A DNA stretch of 64,000 bases from Rubrivivax benzoatilyticus JA2 = ATCC BAA-35 (GTDB taxonomy: Bacteria; Pseudomonadota; Gammaproteobacteria; Burkholderiales; Burkholderiaceae_C). Location: positions 16,958 to 80,957 of the forward strand of contig NZ_AEWG01000141.1 in assembly GCF_000190375.1 (NCBI RefSeq), given 5' to 3'. Positions 11,957-22,171 of this stretch are shown here, piece by piece (position 1 is the stretch's first letter; every line of letters begins with the position of its first letter). The notes under the pieces were generated by a model. The model had not been told where the DNA came from. It saw only the letters and a program-made list of their open reading frames with translations, and did no database searches. The position numbers and the translations under genes are program-made.

Positions 11957-13774
11957 TCACGGCCGCACCTTCAGCCGCTTCAGGGTCTCGACCAGGACCT
12001 CGTTGTCGGCGTCGCGGCTGCGGGCCTCGGCCCAGACGCGCCGCGCCTCGTCCTGGCGGCCGTCGGCCCACAGCACCTCGCCGAGGTGGGCGGCGATCTC
12101 GGCGTCGGGGCGCGAGGCGTAGGCGCGCTGCAGCAGCTCCAGCGCCCGGGCGCGGTTGCCCAGGCGGAACTCGACCCAGCCCAGGCTGTCGGTGATGAAC
12201 GGGTCGCCGGGGGCGAGTTCGAGCGCCCGGGCGATCAGGTCGCGTGCCTCGGGCAGGCGCTGGCCGCGATCGGCCAGCGAGTAGCCCAGCGCGTTGTAGG
12301 CGTGCGCGTTGTCGGGCTTGAGCTCGATGACGCGGCGCAGCAGGCGCTCCATCTCGTCGATGCGGCCGAGCTTCTCGGCCAGCATCGACTGTTCGTAGAG
12401 CAGTTCGGGGTCGTCGGGCTGCAGCTTCAGTGCCTGGCCCATCACCTCGTAGGCCTCCTTCCAGCGCTTGACGCCGCGCAGCATCGACGCCTCGGCGTCG
12501 AGCCGGGCGCGCAGGTCCTTCGGCTCGCTGCCGGGCATGGCCAGCAGCAGCCGGCGCGCGTCGTCGACGCGGCCCTGGCGCGCGAGCATCGACGCCCGCC
12601 GGGTCTGGACCTCCAGCGCACGCTCGGGGGCGTCGACACGCGCCAGCCAGCGCTCGGCGGCGGCGTAGTCGCCACGCTGCTCGGCCGAGGCCGCCAGCAT
12701 CAGCCAGGCCTGGACGCGGCCCTGGGCCGGCGCGTGCGAGCGGTCGTCTTCGCCGCCGCCGCTGGCGGCAGCGCTCGCGGCCGACGCCGGCGCCGCGGCG
12801 GGTTCGGTCAGCTCCAGGTAGCGGCGCAGCGCGGCCTCGCCCTGGGCGGCGTGCCGGAGCTCCAGGTGCAGCGCGCCCAGCGTCAGATAGGGCGGCGCGA
12901 GATCGGGCTTGCGCCGGGTGACGGTTTCGAGCTGGCGCAGCGCCTCGGCATAACGCTGCGTGCTGGTCAGCGCCCGCGCGTACAGCAGCAGCAGCGCCGG
13001 CTCGGCGTCGGGGCGGGCGGCGTAGTCGGTGACGATGGGCTCGGCCTCGGGCCGGCTGGGCAGCAGCTCCAGTGCCAGCAGCACCGGCGCCTGCGCCGCC
13101 GGGTCGGCGGCATGCGCCTGGCGCGCCAGCTCGAGCGCGCGCGTGCCGTCGCCTGCGGTCAGCCGCGCGCGGCCGATCGCGATCTGTGCGGCCACCCGCG
13201 TCGCCGGGGTCTCCAGGTACGGTGCGAGCACCTCCTCGACGAGCCGGGCGCCGCGCGCCGGGTCGGCCGCACGCTGCAGGAAACCCGGCACCGCGGCGAT
13301 GATGCCGCTGCGCTCGGCCGGGGTCGCGGCCGCCAGCAGCGCGCGCAACGGTTCGGCGGCCTGGTCCAGGCGGTTCATCGCCGACAGGATCTGCAGCTCG
13401 GTGCGCAGCGCCTCTTGCGAACGCGGCAGCGCCGTGCGCCAGGCGCGTGTGGCGGTCAGCGCCTCCTCGCCGGCCCGGGCCTGCAGCGCGATCTCGACCG
13501 CGCGGCGGAACAGCAGCTCGTCACGGCTGCGCCGCGCGGCGTCGAGGATCACCTGGTAGGCGGCTCCCGGCTGGCCTTGGCGGGCCTCGATCTCGCCGAT
13601 CAGCAGCTGGTAGAACAGCGGCGCGTCGAGGGCCGAGTTGCGCACCTCGGGTGGCGCCGGGGGCGATGTGGCGACGGCCCCCTGGGCCCAGGCAGAGACG
13701 GCGGCGAAGGCCAGCGCGGCGGCCAGCGGACGGGCGCCGCGGCGACGCGCGGCGACAAGGGAACGGCAAGGCAT
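11957..13774 (-). CDS. Tetratricopeptide-repeat periplasmic protein
   Basis: This protein is about 605 residues from ATG complement 13772-13774; an ATG at 13792 would add six residues. Residues 1-31 form a signal peptide (ending AAVSAWAQG). The rest is built of TPR-like helical repeats; clear ones are in the C-terminal half, such as NAHAYNALGYSLADRGQRLPEARDL and ITDSLGWVEFRLGNRARALELL. A TPR protein just upstream of lolB is a conserved feature in Burkholderiales, suggesting an envelope role, but the exact function is unknown. The gene diverges from fpg with only 16 bases between starts. Confidence 0.85.
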   Translation of the reverse strand: MPCRSLVAARRRGARPLAAALAFAAVSAWAQGAVATSPPAPPEVRNSALDAPLFYQLLIGEIEARQGQPGAAYQVILDAARRSRDELLFRRAVEIALQARAGEEALTATRAWRTALPRSQEALRTELQILSAMNRLDQAAEPLRALLAAATPAERSGIIAAVPGFLQRAADPARGARLVEEVLAPYLETPATRVAAQIAIGRARLTAGDGTRALELARQAHAADPAAQAPVLLALELLPSRPEAEPIVTDYAARPDAEPALLLLYARALTSTQRYAEALRQLETVTRRKPDLAPPYLTLGALHLELRHAAQGEAALRRYLELTEPAAAPASAASAAASGGGEDDRSHAPAQGRVQAWLMLAASAEQRGDYAAAERWLARVDAPERALEVQTRRASMLARQGRVDDARRLLLAMPGSEPKDLRARLDAEASMLRGVKRWKEAYEVMGQALKLQPDDPELLYEQSMLAEKLGRIDEMERLLRRVIELKPDNAHAYNALGYSLADRGQRLPEARDLIARALELAPGDPFITDSLGWVEFRLGNRARALELLQRAYASRPDAEIAAHLGEVLWADGRQDEARRVWAEARSRDADNEVLVETLKRLKVRP

Positions 13775-13779
13775 CTCGA

Positions 13780-13785
13780 CATAAT
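13780..13785 (+). promoter_or_regulatory. -10-like hexamer next to fpg start
   Basis: CATAAT ends 5 bases before the fpg ATG, and there is no purine-rich ribosome site in the 16-base gap to the divergent TPR gene. It suggests a leaderless fpg transcript. The -35 region would lie inside the TPR signal-peptide codons and is not recognisable. Confidence 0.4.
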
Positions 13786-13790
13786 GCCGC

Positions 13791-14615
13791 ATGCCCGAAT
13801 TGCCCGAAGTCGAAGTCACGCGCAGGGGCATCGACGAGCCGCTGCGTGGTGCCGAGGTCTTGGCGGTGCGCCTGGGCAAGGCCTTGCGCTGGCCGCTGGG
13901 CGTCGCGCCGCAGGCCCTGCTCGGCGCCCGCGTGCTGCCGGTGCAGCGGCGCGGCAAGTACCTCTGGCTGCCGCTGCTCGGCGGCTGCGGCGGCGGGCTG
14001 CTGCTGCACCTGGGCATGTCCGGCTCGCTGGCGCTGCACCCGGCCGCGCCGGCGCCCGGCCCGCACGACCACTTCGACCTCGTCACCTCGCACGGCACGC
14101 TGCGCCTGACCGACCCACGGCGCTTCGGTGCCGTCGTCTGGTCGCCGTCCACCGCCGACCCGCCGGCGGCGACGCTGCTGGCCGCGCTCGGCGCCGAGCC
14201 GTTTGACGCCACGCTCACGCCGCAGTCCTTCCATGCCGCGCTGCAGCGCCATCGCACGCCGATCAAGGCGATGCTGCTGTCCGGGCGCATCGTCGTCGGC
14301 GCCGGCAACATCTACGCCTGCGAGGCGCTGCATCAGGCCGGCATCCACCCGGCGACGCCGTGCCGGCGCATCGGCCCGCTGCGTGCGGCGCGGCTGCTGC
14401 AGGCGCTGCGCGAGACGCTGGCGCAGGCGATCGAGCTGGGCGGCTCGACGCTGCGCGACTTCCGCGATGCCCACGGCATGAACGGCGAGTTCCAGCACCA
14501 TGCCCGGGTCTACGGCCGTGCCGGCGAACCCTGCCCGCGCTGCGGCGCCGCGGTGCGGCGTGTCGTGCAGGCGCAGCGCGCCACCTATTTCTGCGCCGCC
14601 TGCCAGCGTCCCTGA
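13791..14615 (+). CDS. mutM: Formamidopyrimidine-DNA glycosylase (MutM/Fpg)
   Basis: This 274-residue enzyme removes 8-oxoguanine and formamidopyrimidines from DNA. It begins [14 protein letters not shown] with the catalytic Pro2/Glu3, has the H2TH region with [23 protein letters not shown], and ends in the zinc finger [10 protein letters not shown]...CAACQ. All catalytic and zinc ligands are visible. Downstream, after 84 bases, comes a dynamin-like GTPase and then mutY, so two GO-system repair enzymes bracket the GTPase. Confidence 0.97.
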   Translation: MPELPEVEVTRRGIDEPLRGAEVLAVRLGKALRWPLGVAPQALLGARVLPVQRRGKYLWLPLLGGCGGGLLLHLGMSGSLALHPAAPAPGPHDHFDLVTSHGTLRLTDPRRFGAVVWSPSTADPPAATLLAALGAEPFDATLTPQSFHAALQRHRTPIKAMLLSGRIVVGAGNIYACEALHQAGIHPATPCRRIGPLRAARLLQALRETLAQAIELGGSTLRDFRDAHGMNGEFQHHARVYGRAGEPCPRCGAAVRRVVQAQRATYFCAACQRP

Positions 14616-14683
14616 ACGCGACGGATTGCGCAGCTTGTTTCCTTGACGCGGCGCCGCGCGCCCGGGCGCGCGGAGGGCTGCGC

Positions 14684-14689
14684 TAGCAT
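14684..14689 (+). promoter_or_regulatory. -10-like hexamer before the dynamin-like gene
   Basis: TAGCAT ends 10 bases before the ATG at 14700. The gap has no Shine-Dalgarno. It is a weaker example of the short-leader pattern. Confidence 0.3.
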
Positions 14690-14699
14690 CGGCCGCGCC

Positions 14700-16682
14700 A
14701 TGAAGAGTTCCCTGGTCTCGACGCTCGACTCCCTGGCCGCATGGCGGCAGGACGTCGACCGCCGCGTGGCCGTGTTCGCGCGTTTCCTGGCCGATCACGA
14801 ACTGGCCGACGCGGCGCAGACCGAGCTGCTGGCCACGCTGCGCGAACGGCTGGCGGCCGAGCGCGTGGTGCTGGCCTTCGTGGCCGAGTTCTCGCGCGGC
14901 AAGTCGGAGCTGATCAACGCGATCTTCTTCGCGGCGGCCGGCCGCCGCGTGATGCCGGCGACTCCCGGGCGCACGACGATGTGCCCGGTCGAGCTGTTCC
15001 ACGACCCGGCGCAGCCGCCGCGGCTGTCGCTGCTGCCGATCGAGACCCGGCTGGCCGGCCTGTCGCTGGCCGAGCTGCGCCGCCGCGACGAGGCCTGGCA
15101 GTCGCTGCCGCTGGATCCGCAGGACCCGGAGCAGCTCGCCGCCACGCTGGCAGCGGTGACGCGCTCGCGCCGCGTCACCGTTGGCGAGGCGCGTGCGCTG
15201 GGCTTCTGGCACGACGAGCGCCCCGAGGACAACCCGCCGCTGCTGGCCGACGGCCAGGTCGAGGTGCCGGCCTGGCGCCACGCGCTGATCAACTTCCCGC
15301 ACGCGCTGCTGTCGCGCGGGCTGGTCGTGCTCGACACGCCGGGCCTCAACGCGATCGGCGCCGAGCCCGAGCTGACGCTGTCGCTGCTGCCGTCGGCGCA
15401 TGCCTGCGTGTTCGTGCTCGCGGCCGACGCCGGCGTCACGCGTTCGGACCTCGCGATCTGGCGCGAGCACCTGGGCAGCGACGGGCTCGAACGGTTCGTC
15501 GTGCTCAACAAGATCGACACGCTGGCCGATCCGCTGGCCGAGCCGGCCGTCGTCGCGGCGCAGATCGAGCGCCAGCGCGACGCCAGCGCCGCCTCGCTCG
15601 GCGTGGCGCGTTCGCGTGTCTTTCCGCTGTCGGCGCGCGAGGCGCTGGCCGCGCGCGTGGCCGGCGACGCCGCGGCGCTGGAGCGCAGCCGCCTGCCGGC
15701 GCTGGAGTCGGCGCTGACCGCCGAGCTGATCCCGCGCCAGCACGAGGTGCTGGCCCAGGCGGCGGCCGGCTGCGCGCAGCAGATGCGCAGCGCCGCGTCG
15801 CGCCGCCTCGCCGACCGCCGCCGCCAGCTCGCCGAGCAGTTGCTGGAGCTGCGCGGCCTGCGCGGCAAGAGCGCCGCCAAGGTGCGGCTGATGCTCGACC
15901 GTGTCGAGGCCGAGTCGGCCGAGTTCGACGGCTGCGTCAAGCGCCTGGCGGCGCTGCGGCTGGTGCAGACGCGCCAGCTCGGCGCGCTGCTCGACCGCCT
16001 GGGCAGCGACGCGCTGCGCACCGAGGTCTCGGCGATGCTGTCGGCCATCGGCGGGCGGGCTTTCACCGCCGGCGCGCGCGAGAGCTTCGCGACGCTGTTC
16101 AAGCGCCTGCGCGCCACGCTCGGCGACGCCAGCGCACGCACCGACGAGATGCGGCGCATGCTGGACTCCAGCTTCGTGCAGCTCAACGCCGAACACGGTT
16201 TCGCCTTCGCGCTGCAGCCGCCGCCGCTGCTCAACGCCTACGTCGACCAGCTCGACCAGCTCGAGCAGAACTACGGCCGCTACCTCGGTCTGGCCCAGGG
16301 CTGGCGCATGGCGATGCCGGGCTCGGCCGAGCAGTTCCGGCGCATGCTGCTGGCCAAGCTGCGCGTCGTCTTCGAGCGCGCTGCGCATGACGTCGAGGTC
16401 TGGAGCCAGTCGCAGTCGGCGCAGGTCGACGAGCAGCTGCGCGAGCGCCGCCGGGGCTTCCGCCGGCGCCGTGAGGCGCTGGTGCGCATCCAGTCGGCCG
16501 CCGGCGAGCTCGAGGGGCGCATTGCCGAGGTCGAGCAGCAGGACCAGCACCTGGTCGCGCTGCAGGTCGGGCTGGACCGCGTCGTCGCCGACCTGGTGGC
16601 CGCGGCGCGCGACGCCGAGGGCCTCGAGCGGGCGCCCGTCGAGGCGTCCGCGGCCGCGCCGCTGGCCCGCGACGCCGCCTGA
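14700..16682 (+). CDS. Dynamin-like GTPase
   Basis: This 660-residue protein has a GTPase domain of the bacterial dynamin type: P-loop region VAEFSRGKSELINAIF (residues 61-76), switch-I threonines in PGRTTMCPVEL, G3 DTPGLNAIG near 211 and G4 NKID near 270. The first P-loop glycine is replaced by Ala (AEFSRGKS). The remainder is long, Arg/Ala/Leu-rich and predicted helical with coiled-coil character, as in dynamin stalks; I see no clear membrane segment. Members act in membrane remodelling, but the role here is unknown. Its stop overlaps the mutY ATG by one base, so translation is coupled. Confidence 0.85.
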   Translation: MKSSLVSTLDSLAAWRQDVDRRVAVFARFLADHELADAAQTELLATLRERLAAERVVLAFVAEFSRGKSELINAIFFAAAGRRVMPATPGRTTMCPVELFHDPAQPPRLSLLPIETRLAGLSLAELRRRDEAWQSLPLDPQDPEQLAATLAAVTRSRRVTVGEARALGFWHDERPEDNPPLLADGQVEVPAWRHALINFPHALLSRGLVVLDTPGLNAIGAEPELTLSLLPSAHACVFVLAADAGVTRSDLAIWREHLGSDGLERFVVLNKIDTLADPLAEPAVVAAQIERQRDASAASLGVARSRVFPLSAREALAARVAGDAAALERSRLPALESALTAELIPRQHEVLAQAAAGCAQQMRSAASRRLADRRRQLAEQLLELRGLRGKSAAKVRLMLDRVEAESAEFDGCVKRLAALRLVQTRQLGALLDRLGSDALRTEVSAMLSAIGGRAFTAGARESFATLFKRLRATLGDASARTDEMRRMLDSSFVQLNAEHGFAFALQPPPLLNAYVDQLDQLEQNYGRYLGLAQGWRMAMPGSAEQFRRMLLAKLRVVFERAAHDVEVWSQSQSAQVDEQLRERRRGFRRRREALVRIQSAAGELEGRIAEVEQQDQHLVALQVGLDRVVADLVAAARDAEGLERAPVEASAAAPLARDAA

Positions 16683-17740
16683 TGCCCGACACCACGATCG
16701 CCGCGCGCGTCGTGCGCTGGCAGCGCACGCACGGCCGCCACACGCTGCCGTGGCAGAACACGCGCGACCCGTACCGCATCTGGCTGTCCGAGGTGATGCT
16801 GCAGCAGACCCAGGTGGCGACGGTGCTCGGCTACTACGAACGTTTCCTGCAGCGCTTTCCCGACGTCGCCGCGCTCGCCGCCGCGCCGCTGGACGAGGTG
16901 CTGGCGCTGTGGAGCGGGCTGGGCTACTACAGCCGCGCGCGCAACCTGCACCGCTGCGCGCAGGCCGTCGTCGCCGAACACGGCGGGCGTTTCCCGCCCG
17001 ACGCCGCGACGCTGGCGACGCTGCCCGGCATCGGCCGCTCGACCGCCGCGGCGATCGCCGCTTTCGCCTACGGCGAGCGCGCCGCGATCCTCGACGGCAA
17101 CGTCAAGCGCGTGCTGACGCGCGCGATCGGCTTCGGCGGCGACCTGGCACGCCCGGCCGAGGAGCGGGCGCTGTGGCGCCAAGCCGAGGCGCTGCTGCCC
17201 GAGCAGGACATCGAGCGCTACACGCAAGGCCTGATGGACCTGGGCGCGACCGTCTGCCTGGCGCGCCGGCCGCAGTGCCTGCTGTGCCCGCTGGCCGAGG
17301 TCTGTGTCGCGCGCACCGAAGGCGCGCCCGAACGCTATCCGGTGAAGACGCGCACGCTGCGCCGCGGCCGGCGCCGCCACGCGCTGCTGTGGCTGAGCCG
17401 GGGCGACGCGGTCTGGCTGGTGCAGCGCCCCGACAGCGGCGTCTGGGCCGGGCTCTGGAGCCTGCCCGAATACGAGTCGGCCGAGGATCTGGAGGCGCTC
17501 GTCGCCGGCTGGCCGGGGCAGGGCGCGTGGCTGGCCCCGTTCGTGCACGTGCTGACGCACCTGGACTGGACCTTGGAGCCGCTGCGCTGGACGCTGCCGC
17601 CGGCGCTGGCCGCCGAGCCGGGCGCCGTCGAAGCCGTGCTGCCGGCCGGGCGCTGGTTCACGCGTGCCGAGGCGCTGGCCGCCGGGCTGCCGGCGCCGGT
17701 GCGGCGCCTGCTCGAAGCCGACGCGGTGCTCAGCCGATGA
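16682..17740 (+). CDS. mutY: A/G-specific adenine glycosylase (MutY)
   Basis: This 352-residue enzyme removes adenine opposite 8-oxoguanine, complementing MutM. It has the substrate motif LPWQNTRDPYRIWLSEVMLQQT, the HhH motif LPGIGRSTAAAIAAFAYG with the catalytic Asp in AAILDGNVKRVL, the [4Fe-4S] cysteines in CLARRPQCLLCPLAEVC, and a C-terminal NUDIX-like 8-oxoG recognition domain. The ATG is in a TGATG overlap with the GTPase gene. The 3' end overlaps the convergent Lon-domain gene by 11 bases. Confidence 0.96.
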   Translation: MPDTTIAARVVRWQRTHGRHTLPWQNTRDPYRIWLSEVMLQQTQVATVLGYYERFLQRFPDVAALAAAPLDEVLALWSGLGYYSRARNLHRCAQAVVAEHGGRFPPDAATLATLPGIGRSTAAAIAAFAYGERAAILDGNVKRVLTRAIGFGGDLARPAEERALWRQAEALLPEQDIERYTQGLMDLGATVCLARRPQCLLCPLAEVCVARTEGAPERYPVKTRTLRRGRRRHALLWLSRGDAVWLVQRPDSGVWAGLWSLPEYESAEDLEALVAGWPGQGAWLAPFVHVLTHLDWTLEPLRWTLPPALAAEPGAVEAVLPAGRWFTRAEALAAGLPAPVRRLLEADAVLSR

Positions 17741-18347
17741 CGATCGACTTGTCGCGCAGGTAGCCGTCGACGATCGACAGCCGGATCACCGGATCTTCGA
17801 GTTCCATCAGCTTCTGCTTGGCCGACAGCGGCACCGGCAGCAGCTCGCACCAGCGGTTGGCCACCCAGCCGGCGTCGTCGAAGCGGTAGGGCTCGGCAAA
17901 CGGCTGGTGGCCCTGTTCGTCGAGCTTGCGGATCGCCTCCTGCAGCGCCTGCACCGTCGGCTGCATCGCCTCGCCCGGCGCACGCAGCGCGTCGGCAGCG
18001 ATGTCCTCGACCTCGCAGGTCCAGAGCCCGTCGGGCTGCTGCGCCGGGGTGCCGGCGAGGCGGAAGCGTTCCAGCCCGGTGCCACGCACGCGCAGCAGCC
18101 CGGGGCCGTCGGCGTCGACCTCGTCGAGCCGCACGACGACACCGACCCTTTCGAGCTTCACGCCCTGCGCCGCGGTGCCGGTCTCGCGCCCCTGCTGCAG
18201 GCAAACGATGCCGAAGCCCGTGCCTTCACGCAGACAGCGTGCGACGAGGTCCAGGTAACGCGCCTCGAAGACCTTCAGCCCGACCAGCCCGCCGGGAAAG
18301 AGCACGGCCTGCAGCGGGAACAGCGGCATCAGTCCCGTTGGGCTCAT
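17730..18347 (-). CDS. Lon N-terminal (LON substrate-binding) domain protein
   Basis: This 205-residue protein is a stand-alone LON domain: MPLFPLQAVLFPGGLVGLKVFEARYLDLV at the N-terminus, then GFGIVCLQQGRETGTAAQGVKLERVG, and a helical C-terminal part. It has no ATPase or protease domain. The family (PF02190, YP_-type small proteins) has no firmly known function. The start at complement 18345-18347 has GAGGGG about 7 bases upstream. It is the last gene of the nadK-recN-rapZ run. Confidence 0.85.
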   Translation of the reverse strand: MSPTGLMPLFPLQAVLFPGGLVGLKVFEARYLDLVARCLREGTGFGIVCLQQGRETGTAAQGVKLERVGVVVRLDEVDADGPGLLRVRGTGLERFRLAGTPAQQPDGLWTCEVEDIAADALRAPGEAMQPTVQALQEAIRKLDEQGHQPFAEPYRFDDAGWVANRWCELLPVPLSAKQKLMELEDPVIRLSIVDGYLRDKSIVIG

Positions 18348-18498
18348 CGACAACCCCTCGCCTGTTGGCCTGCGGAGGTCTTCCCCCCGGGGACAGCTCG
18401 CCACTGGCGGGCAGGGGGAGCGCCCGTGGCATACGGGCCGGATCCGATCCGGGTCTCCCGGTCGGATTCGGAGCCCCTTTGGGGCTGAGCCCGGACGA

Positions 18499-18519
18499 AG
18501 ACAGTCCGGAGGACTGTCT
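18499..18519. repeat. Perfect 9-bp inverted repeat
   Basis: AGACAGTCC and GGACTGTCT flank a 3-base loop (GGA). No T-tract follows on either strand, so it is not an ordinary intrinsic terminator; it could stabilise the 3' end of the rapZ mRNA. Confidence 0.6.
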
Positions 18520-18551
18520 GCGCCTGGCGAAGAGCCCGCCGTCCCCGGCCG

Positions 18552-18575
18552 GCGCGCCCTGCAAGGGCGGCCGCC
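18552..18575. repeat. Dispersed GCGCG-CCTGCAAGG palindromic motif, copy 1
   Basis: GCGCGCCCTGCAAGGGCGGCCGCC differs at only three positions from the copies beginning at 52315 and 52393. Two of the differences flank CCTGCAAGG on both sides and exchange C/G for G/C, preserving the hairpin, which suggests structure is what is conserved. Confidence 0.5.
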
Positions 18576-18596
18576 AGGCGGCCGGGGGCCGTCATT

Positions 18597-19520
18597 TCAT
18601 CCACGGGCGTCGAGCTCGCGATGGCGGATCAAGGTGGCCTGGCGGCCTTCGAAGCGCCGGGCCAGCTGCTCGACGCCGTAGACCGAGCGGTGCTGGCCGC
18701 CGGTGCAGCCCAGCGCGACCGTCAGGTAGCTGCGCTGGTTGTCCTCGAAGGCCGGCAGCCAGCGTTCGATGAAGGTGGCGATCTGCTCGAGCATCTCGCC
18801 GGCATCGGTTTGCGCCCGCAGGTAGGCGGCCACCGGCTCGTCGCGGCCGGTCAGCGCACGCAGCTCGCGCACGTAGTACGGGTTGGGCAGCGCACGCAGG
18901 TCGAAGACGAAGTCGGCGTCAAGCGGCACGCCCTGCTTGAAGGCGAAGCTCTCGAAGACCAGCGTCAGCGCCGACTCGCGTGCGCCGGCCAGCCCGCGCA
19001 CCCAGGCACGCAGCACCCCGGGGCGCAGCTGGCTGGTGTCGATGACGGTGGACTTCTCGCGCAGCCCCGCCAGCAGCTCGCGTTCGAGCTCGATCGCCTC
19101 GACCAGCGCGCGCGCGGCGTCGTTGCCGGCCGGCACCGAGGACAGCGGGTGCGGCCGGCGGGTCTCGGAGAAGCGCCGCACCAGCGCGTCGGTGCTGGCG
19201 TCCAGGAACAGCGAACGAACCTTCAGCCCTTCGGCGCGCAGCTCGTCGATCAGCGGCAGCAGCAGCGGCAGCGAACCGACGGTGCGCACGTCCACCGCGA
19301 CGGCCACGCGCCGCGTCCAGCGGCCGTGCTCCAGGCGGATGAACTCGCGCAGCAGCTCCGGCGGCAGGTTGTCGACGCAGAAGTAGCCGGCATCCTCGAG
19401 CGCGTGCAGGGCGATCGACTTGCCCGAGCCGGAGATCCCGGTGACGAGGAAGATCTCGTTGCCGCTGCCGTCGGGCAGCGGCGCCCATTCGCTGGGCGGC
19501 GGGTCGACGAATCCGCTCAC
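18597..19520 (-). CDS. rapZ: RNase adapter protein RapZ
   Basis: This 307-residue protein is the RapZ/YvcJ nucleotide-binding regulator that in E. coli directs RNase E to the GlmZ sRNA and senses glucosamine-6-P. It has a P-loop GISGSGKS (residues 28-35), [12 protein letters not shown], and a C-terminal domain with [16 protein letters not shown] and the conserved [11 protein letters not shown]. The N-terminus is about 15 residues longer than E. coli RapZ. The start codon appears to be GTG with GGGAG five bases upstream. Neighbours recN and nadK lie upstream on the same strand. Confidence 0.94.
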   Translation of the reverse strand: MSGFVDPPPSEWAPLPDGSGNEIFLVTGISGSGKSIALHALEDAGYFCVDNLPPELLREFIRLEHGRWTRRVAVAVDVRTVGSLPLLLPLIDELRAEGLKVRSLFLDASTDALVRRFSETRRPHPLSSVPAGNDAARALVEAIELERELLAGLREKSTVIDTSQLRPGVLRAWVRGLAGARESALTLVFESFAFKQGVPLDADFVFDLRALPNPYYVRELRALTGRDEPVAAYLRAQTDAGEMLEQIATFIERWLPAFEDNQRSYLTVALGCTGGQHRSVYGVEQLARRFEGRQATLIRHRELDARG

Positions 19521-19587
19521 TGGAACTCCCTTCGGCCTGCGGCCGCTGCGGCCCGGCAGGAACGAGCCCGCGGCAGGTCCCGAGGGC

Positions 19588-21246
19588 TCATCGTGCGTTC
19601 CCTGCCAGCATCGCCTCGGCGTGGGCGCGGCTGGTGCTGGTCAGGCGTTCGCCGCCGAGCATGCGCGCGACCTCGGCCACGCGGGCCTCGCCGGCCACCG
19701 GCCGCACCTCGCTGACCGTGGCCTGGCCCTGCAGCGCCTTGGCGACGACGAAATGATGGTCGGCGCAGGCCGCGACCTGCGCCAGGTGGGTCACGGCCAG
19801 CACCTGCGTCGTGCCGCCGAGCTGCTTCATCAGCCGCCCGACGCTGTCGGCCACGGCGCCGCCGACACCGGCGTCGATCTCGTCGAAGATCAGCGTCTGC
19901 GCGCCGTCGCCGGGCGCGTTGGCGGCCGTGGTAACGGCGATCGCCAGCGCCAGCCGCGACAGCTCGCCGCCCGAGGCGACCTTGGCGATCGCGCGCGGCG
20001 TGCTGCCGGCGTGGCCGGCGACACGCAGCTCGACGTTCTCCAGCCCGTAGGCCTGCGGTTCGTCCTGCGGCAGCAGCGCGACCTCGAAACGCCCGCCGGC
20101 CATGCCCAGCTGCTGCATCGCCTGCGTCACCGCGTCGGCGAGTTTGGGCGCGGCCTTGGCGCGGGCGCGGCTGATCTTCTTCGCCTCGTCGCGCCAGGCG
20201 CGTTCGGCTTCGGCGGCGGCCCGTTCGAGGCCGTCGAGGTCGGCGGCGGCGTCGAGCGCCGCGAGTTCGGCCTTCCAGCCGGCCAGCAGCGCCGGCAGCT
20301 CGATCGGCTGGCGGCGGTAGCGCCGCGCCAGCGAGACCCAGGCCCCCAGGCGGGCGTCCAGGTCGGCCAGGCGTTCGGGGTCCGGTTCGCGGCGGCCGAG
20401 GTAGCTGCCCAGCGTGTGCGCGGCGTCTTCCAGCTGCGCCTGGGCGCCGCGCAGCACCTCGACGACCGAGGCCAGCTCGGCGTCGTAGCGCTGCACCTCC
20501 TCCAGTGCGTCGATGGCACGCGCGATCAGCGCATCGGCCGAGGGTTCACCTTCGGCGGTGGCGTCCAGCGCCGCGCGGGCGCCGTCGAGCAGCGCCTGGC
20601 CGTGCGCCAGCCGCTGGTGCTCGGCGTTCAGCTCCTCCCACTCGTGTTCGCCCGGCGCGAGCTTGTCGAGCTCGCCGATCTGCCAGGCCAGGCGCTCGCG
20701 TTCACGCTCCAGCGTGTCGCGCTGCGCGCGGGCGGCGTCCAGCGCGCCCAGCGCCTGGCGCCAGGCGGCCCAGCGGGCGGCCAGCGGGCGGGTGTCGGCG
20801 CCGGCCTGGGCGTCGAGCAGCGCGCGCACCGCGGCCGGCCGCGTCAGGCTCTGCCAGGCGTGCTGGCCGTGGATGTCGACGAGATGGTCGGCGGCTTCGC
20901 GCAGCTGCGTCACGGTGGCCGGGCTGCCGTTGATCCACGCCCGGCTCTTGCCCTGGGCGTCGATCGTGCGGCGCAGCAGCAGCGTCGGCTCGGCGGCGAA
21001 GCCGGCCTCGTCCAGCCAGGCGGCCAGCGAGGGCGGGGCGTCGAATTCGGCGGCCACTTCGGCACGCGCCGCGCCTTCGCGCACCAGCGTGGCGTCGCCG
21101 CGTGCGCCCAGCGCCAGCTGCAGCGCGTCGATCAGGATGGACTTGCCGGCACCGGTCTCGCCGGTGAGCACGCTGAAGCCGGCGTCCAGCTCGATCTCCA
21201 GGCGTTCGACGATGACGACGTCGCGAAGAGAAAGTCGGCGGAGCAT
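19588..21246 (-). CDS. recN: DNA repair protein RecN
   Basis: This 552-residue SMC-like ATPase acts in double-strand break repair. It shows [20 protein letters not shown], Walker [15 protein letters not shown], central coiled-coil stretches, the signature [15 protein letters not shown], Walker [14 protein letters not shown], and the switch His in [12 protein letters not shown]. The ATG is only two bases after the nadK stop, so the two are cotranscribed; nadK-recN adjacency is common in proteobacteria. Confidence 0.96.
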   Translation of the reverse strand: MLRRLSLRDVVIVERLEIELDAGFSVLTGETGAGKSILIDALQLALGARGDATLVREGAARAEVAAEFDAPPSLAAWLDEAGFAAEPTLLLRRTIDAQGKSRAWINGSPATVTQLREAADHLVDIHGQHAWQSLTRPAAVRALLDAQAGADTRPLAARWAAWRQALGALDAARAQRDTLERERERLAWQIGELDKLAPGEHEWEELNAEHQRLAHGQALLDGARAALDATAEGEPSADALIARAIDALEEVQRYDAELASVVEVLRGAQAQLEDAAHTLGSYLGRREPDPERLADLDARLGAWVSLARRYRRQPIELPALLAGWKAELAALDAAADLDGLERAAAEAERAWRDEAKKISRARAKAAPKLADAVTQAMQQLGMAGGRFEVALLPQDEPQAYGLENVELRVAGHAGSTPRAIAKVASGGELSRLALAIAVTTAANAPGDGAQTLIFDEIDAGVGGAVADSVGRLMKQLGGTTQVLAVTHLAQVAACADHHFVVAKALQGQATVSEVRPVAGEARVAEVARMLGGERLTSTSRAHAEAMLAGNAR

Positions 21247-21248
21247 CT

Positions 21249-22124
<876 letters not shown>

Positions 22125-22131
22125 GCGGCGC

Positions 22132-22137
22132 ATTACA
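22132..22137 (-). promoter_or_regulatory. -10-like hexamer next to nadK start
   Basis: TGTAAT on the minus strand ends 7 bases before the chosen nadK ATG. An alternative -10, TATGGT (complement 22137-22142), overlaps it. No ribosome site is seen. Confidence 0.35.
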
Positions 22138-22157
22138 CCATAGGGAAAACTGCTCCC

Positions 22158-22163
22158 TACAAT
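22158..22163 (+). promoter_or_regulatory. -10 hexamer next to hrcA start
   Basis: TACAAT, one mismatch from consensus, ends 8 bases before the hrcA ATG. A weak TTACAC at 22133-22138 is 19 bases upstream. The 47-base intergenic region must serve both nadK and hrcA. I see no CIRCE inverted repeat (TTAGCACTC type) here. Confidence 0.5.
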
Positions 22164-22171
22164 CCGAAACC

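Larger units (their letters stand above)
18348..18596. other. Intergenic region between rapZ and the LON-domain gene
   Basis: This 249-base gap lies downstream of rapZ and upstream of the LON-domain gene, both read leftwards. It holds a perfect hairpin at 18499-18519 and a copy of a short palindromic motif (18552-18575) also found at 52315 and 52393. No convincing gene was found. It may contain the LON-domain promoter or a structured leader. Confidence 0.5.

Noticed and set aside
14643..14699. N-terminal extension of the dynamin-like protein from 14643
   Set aside because: The added 19 residues are Arg-rich and unlike a protein start; ATG 14700 gives a natural N-terminus.
18348..18596. Possible small RNA or extra tRNA between rapZ and the LON-domain gene
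   Set aside because: Hairpins exist, but no promoter-terminator pair or tRNA-like fold could be assembled.
22125..22171. CIRCE operator upstream of hrcA
   Set aside because: No TTAGCACTC...GAGTGCTAA-like inverted repeat is present in the 47-base gap.
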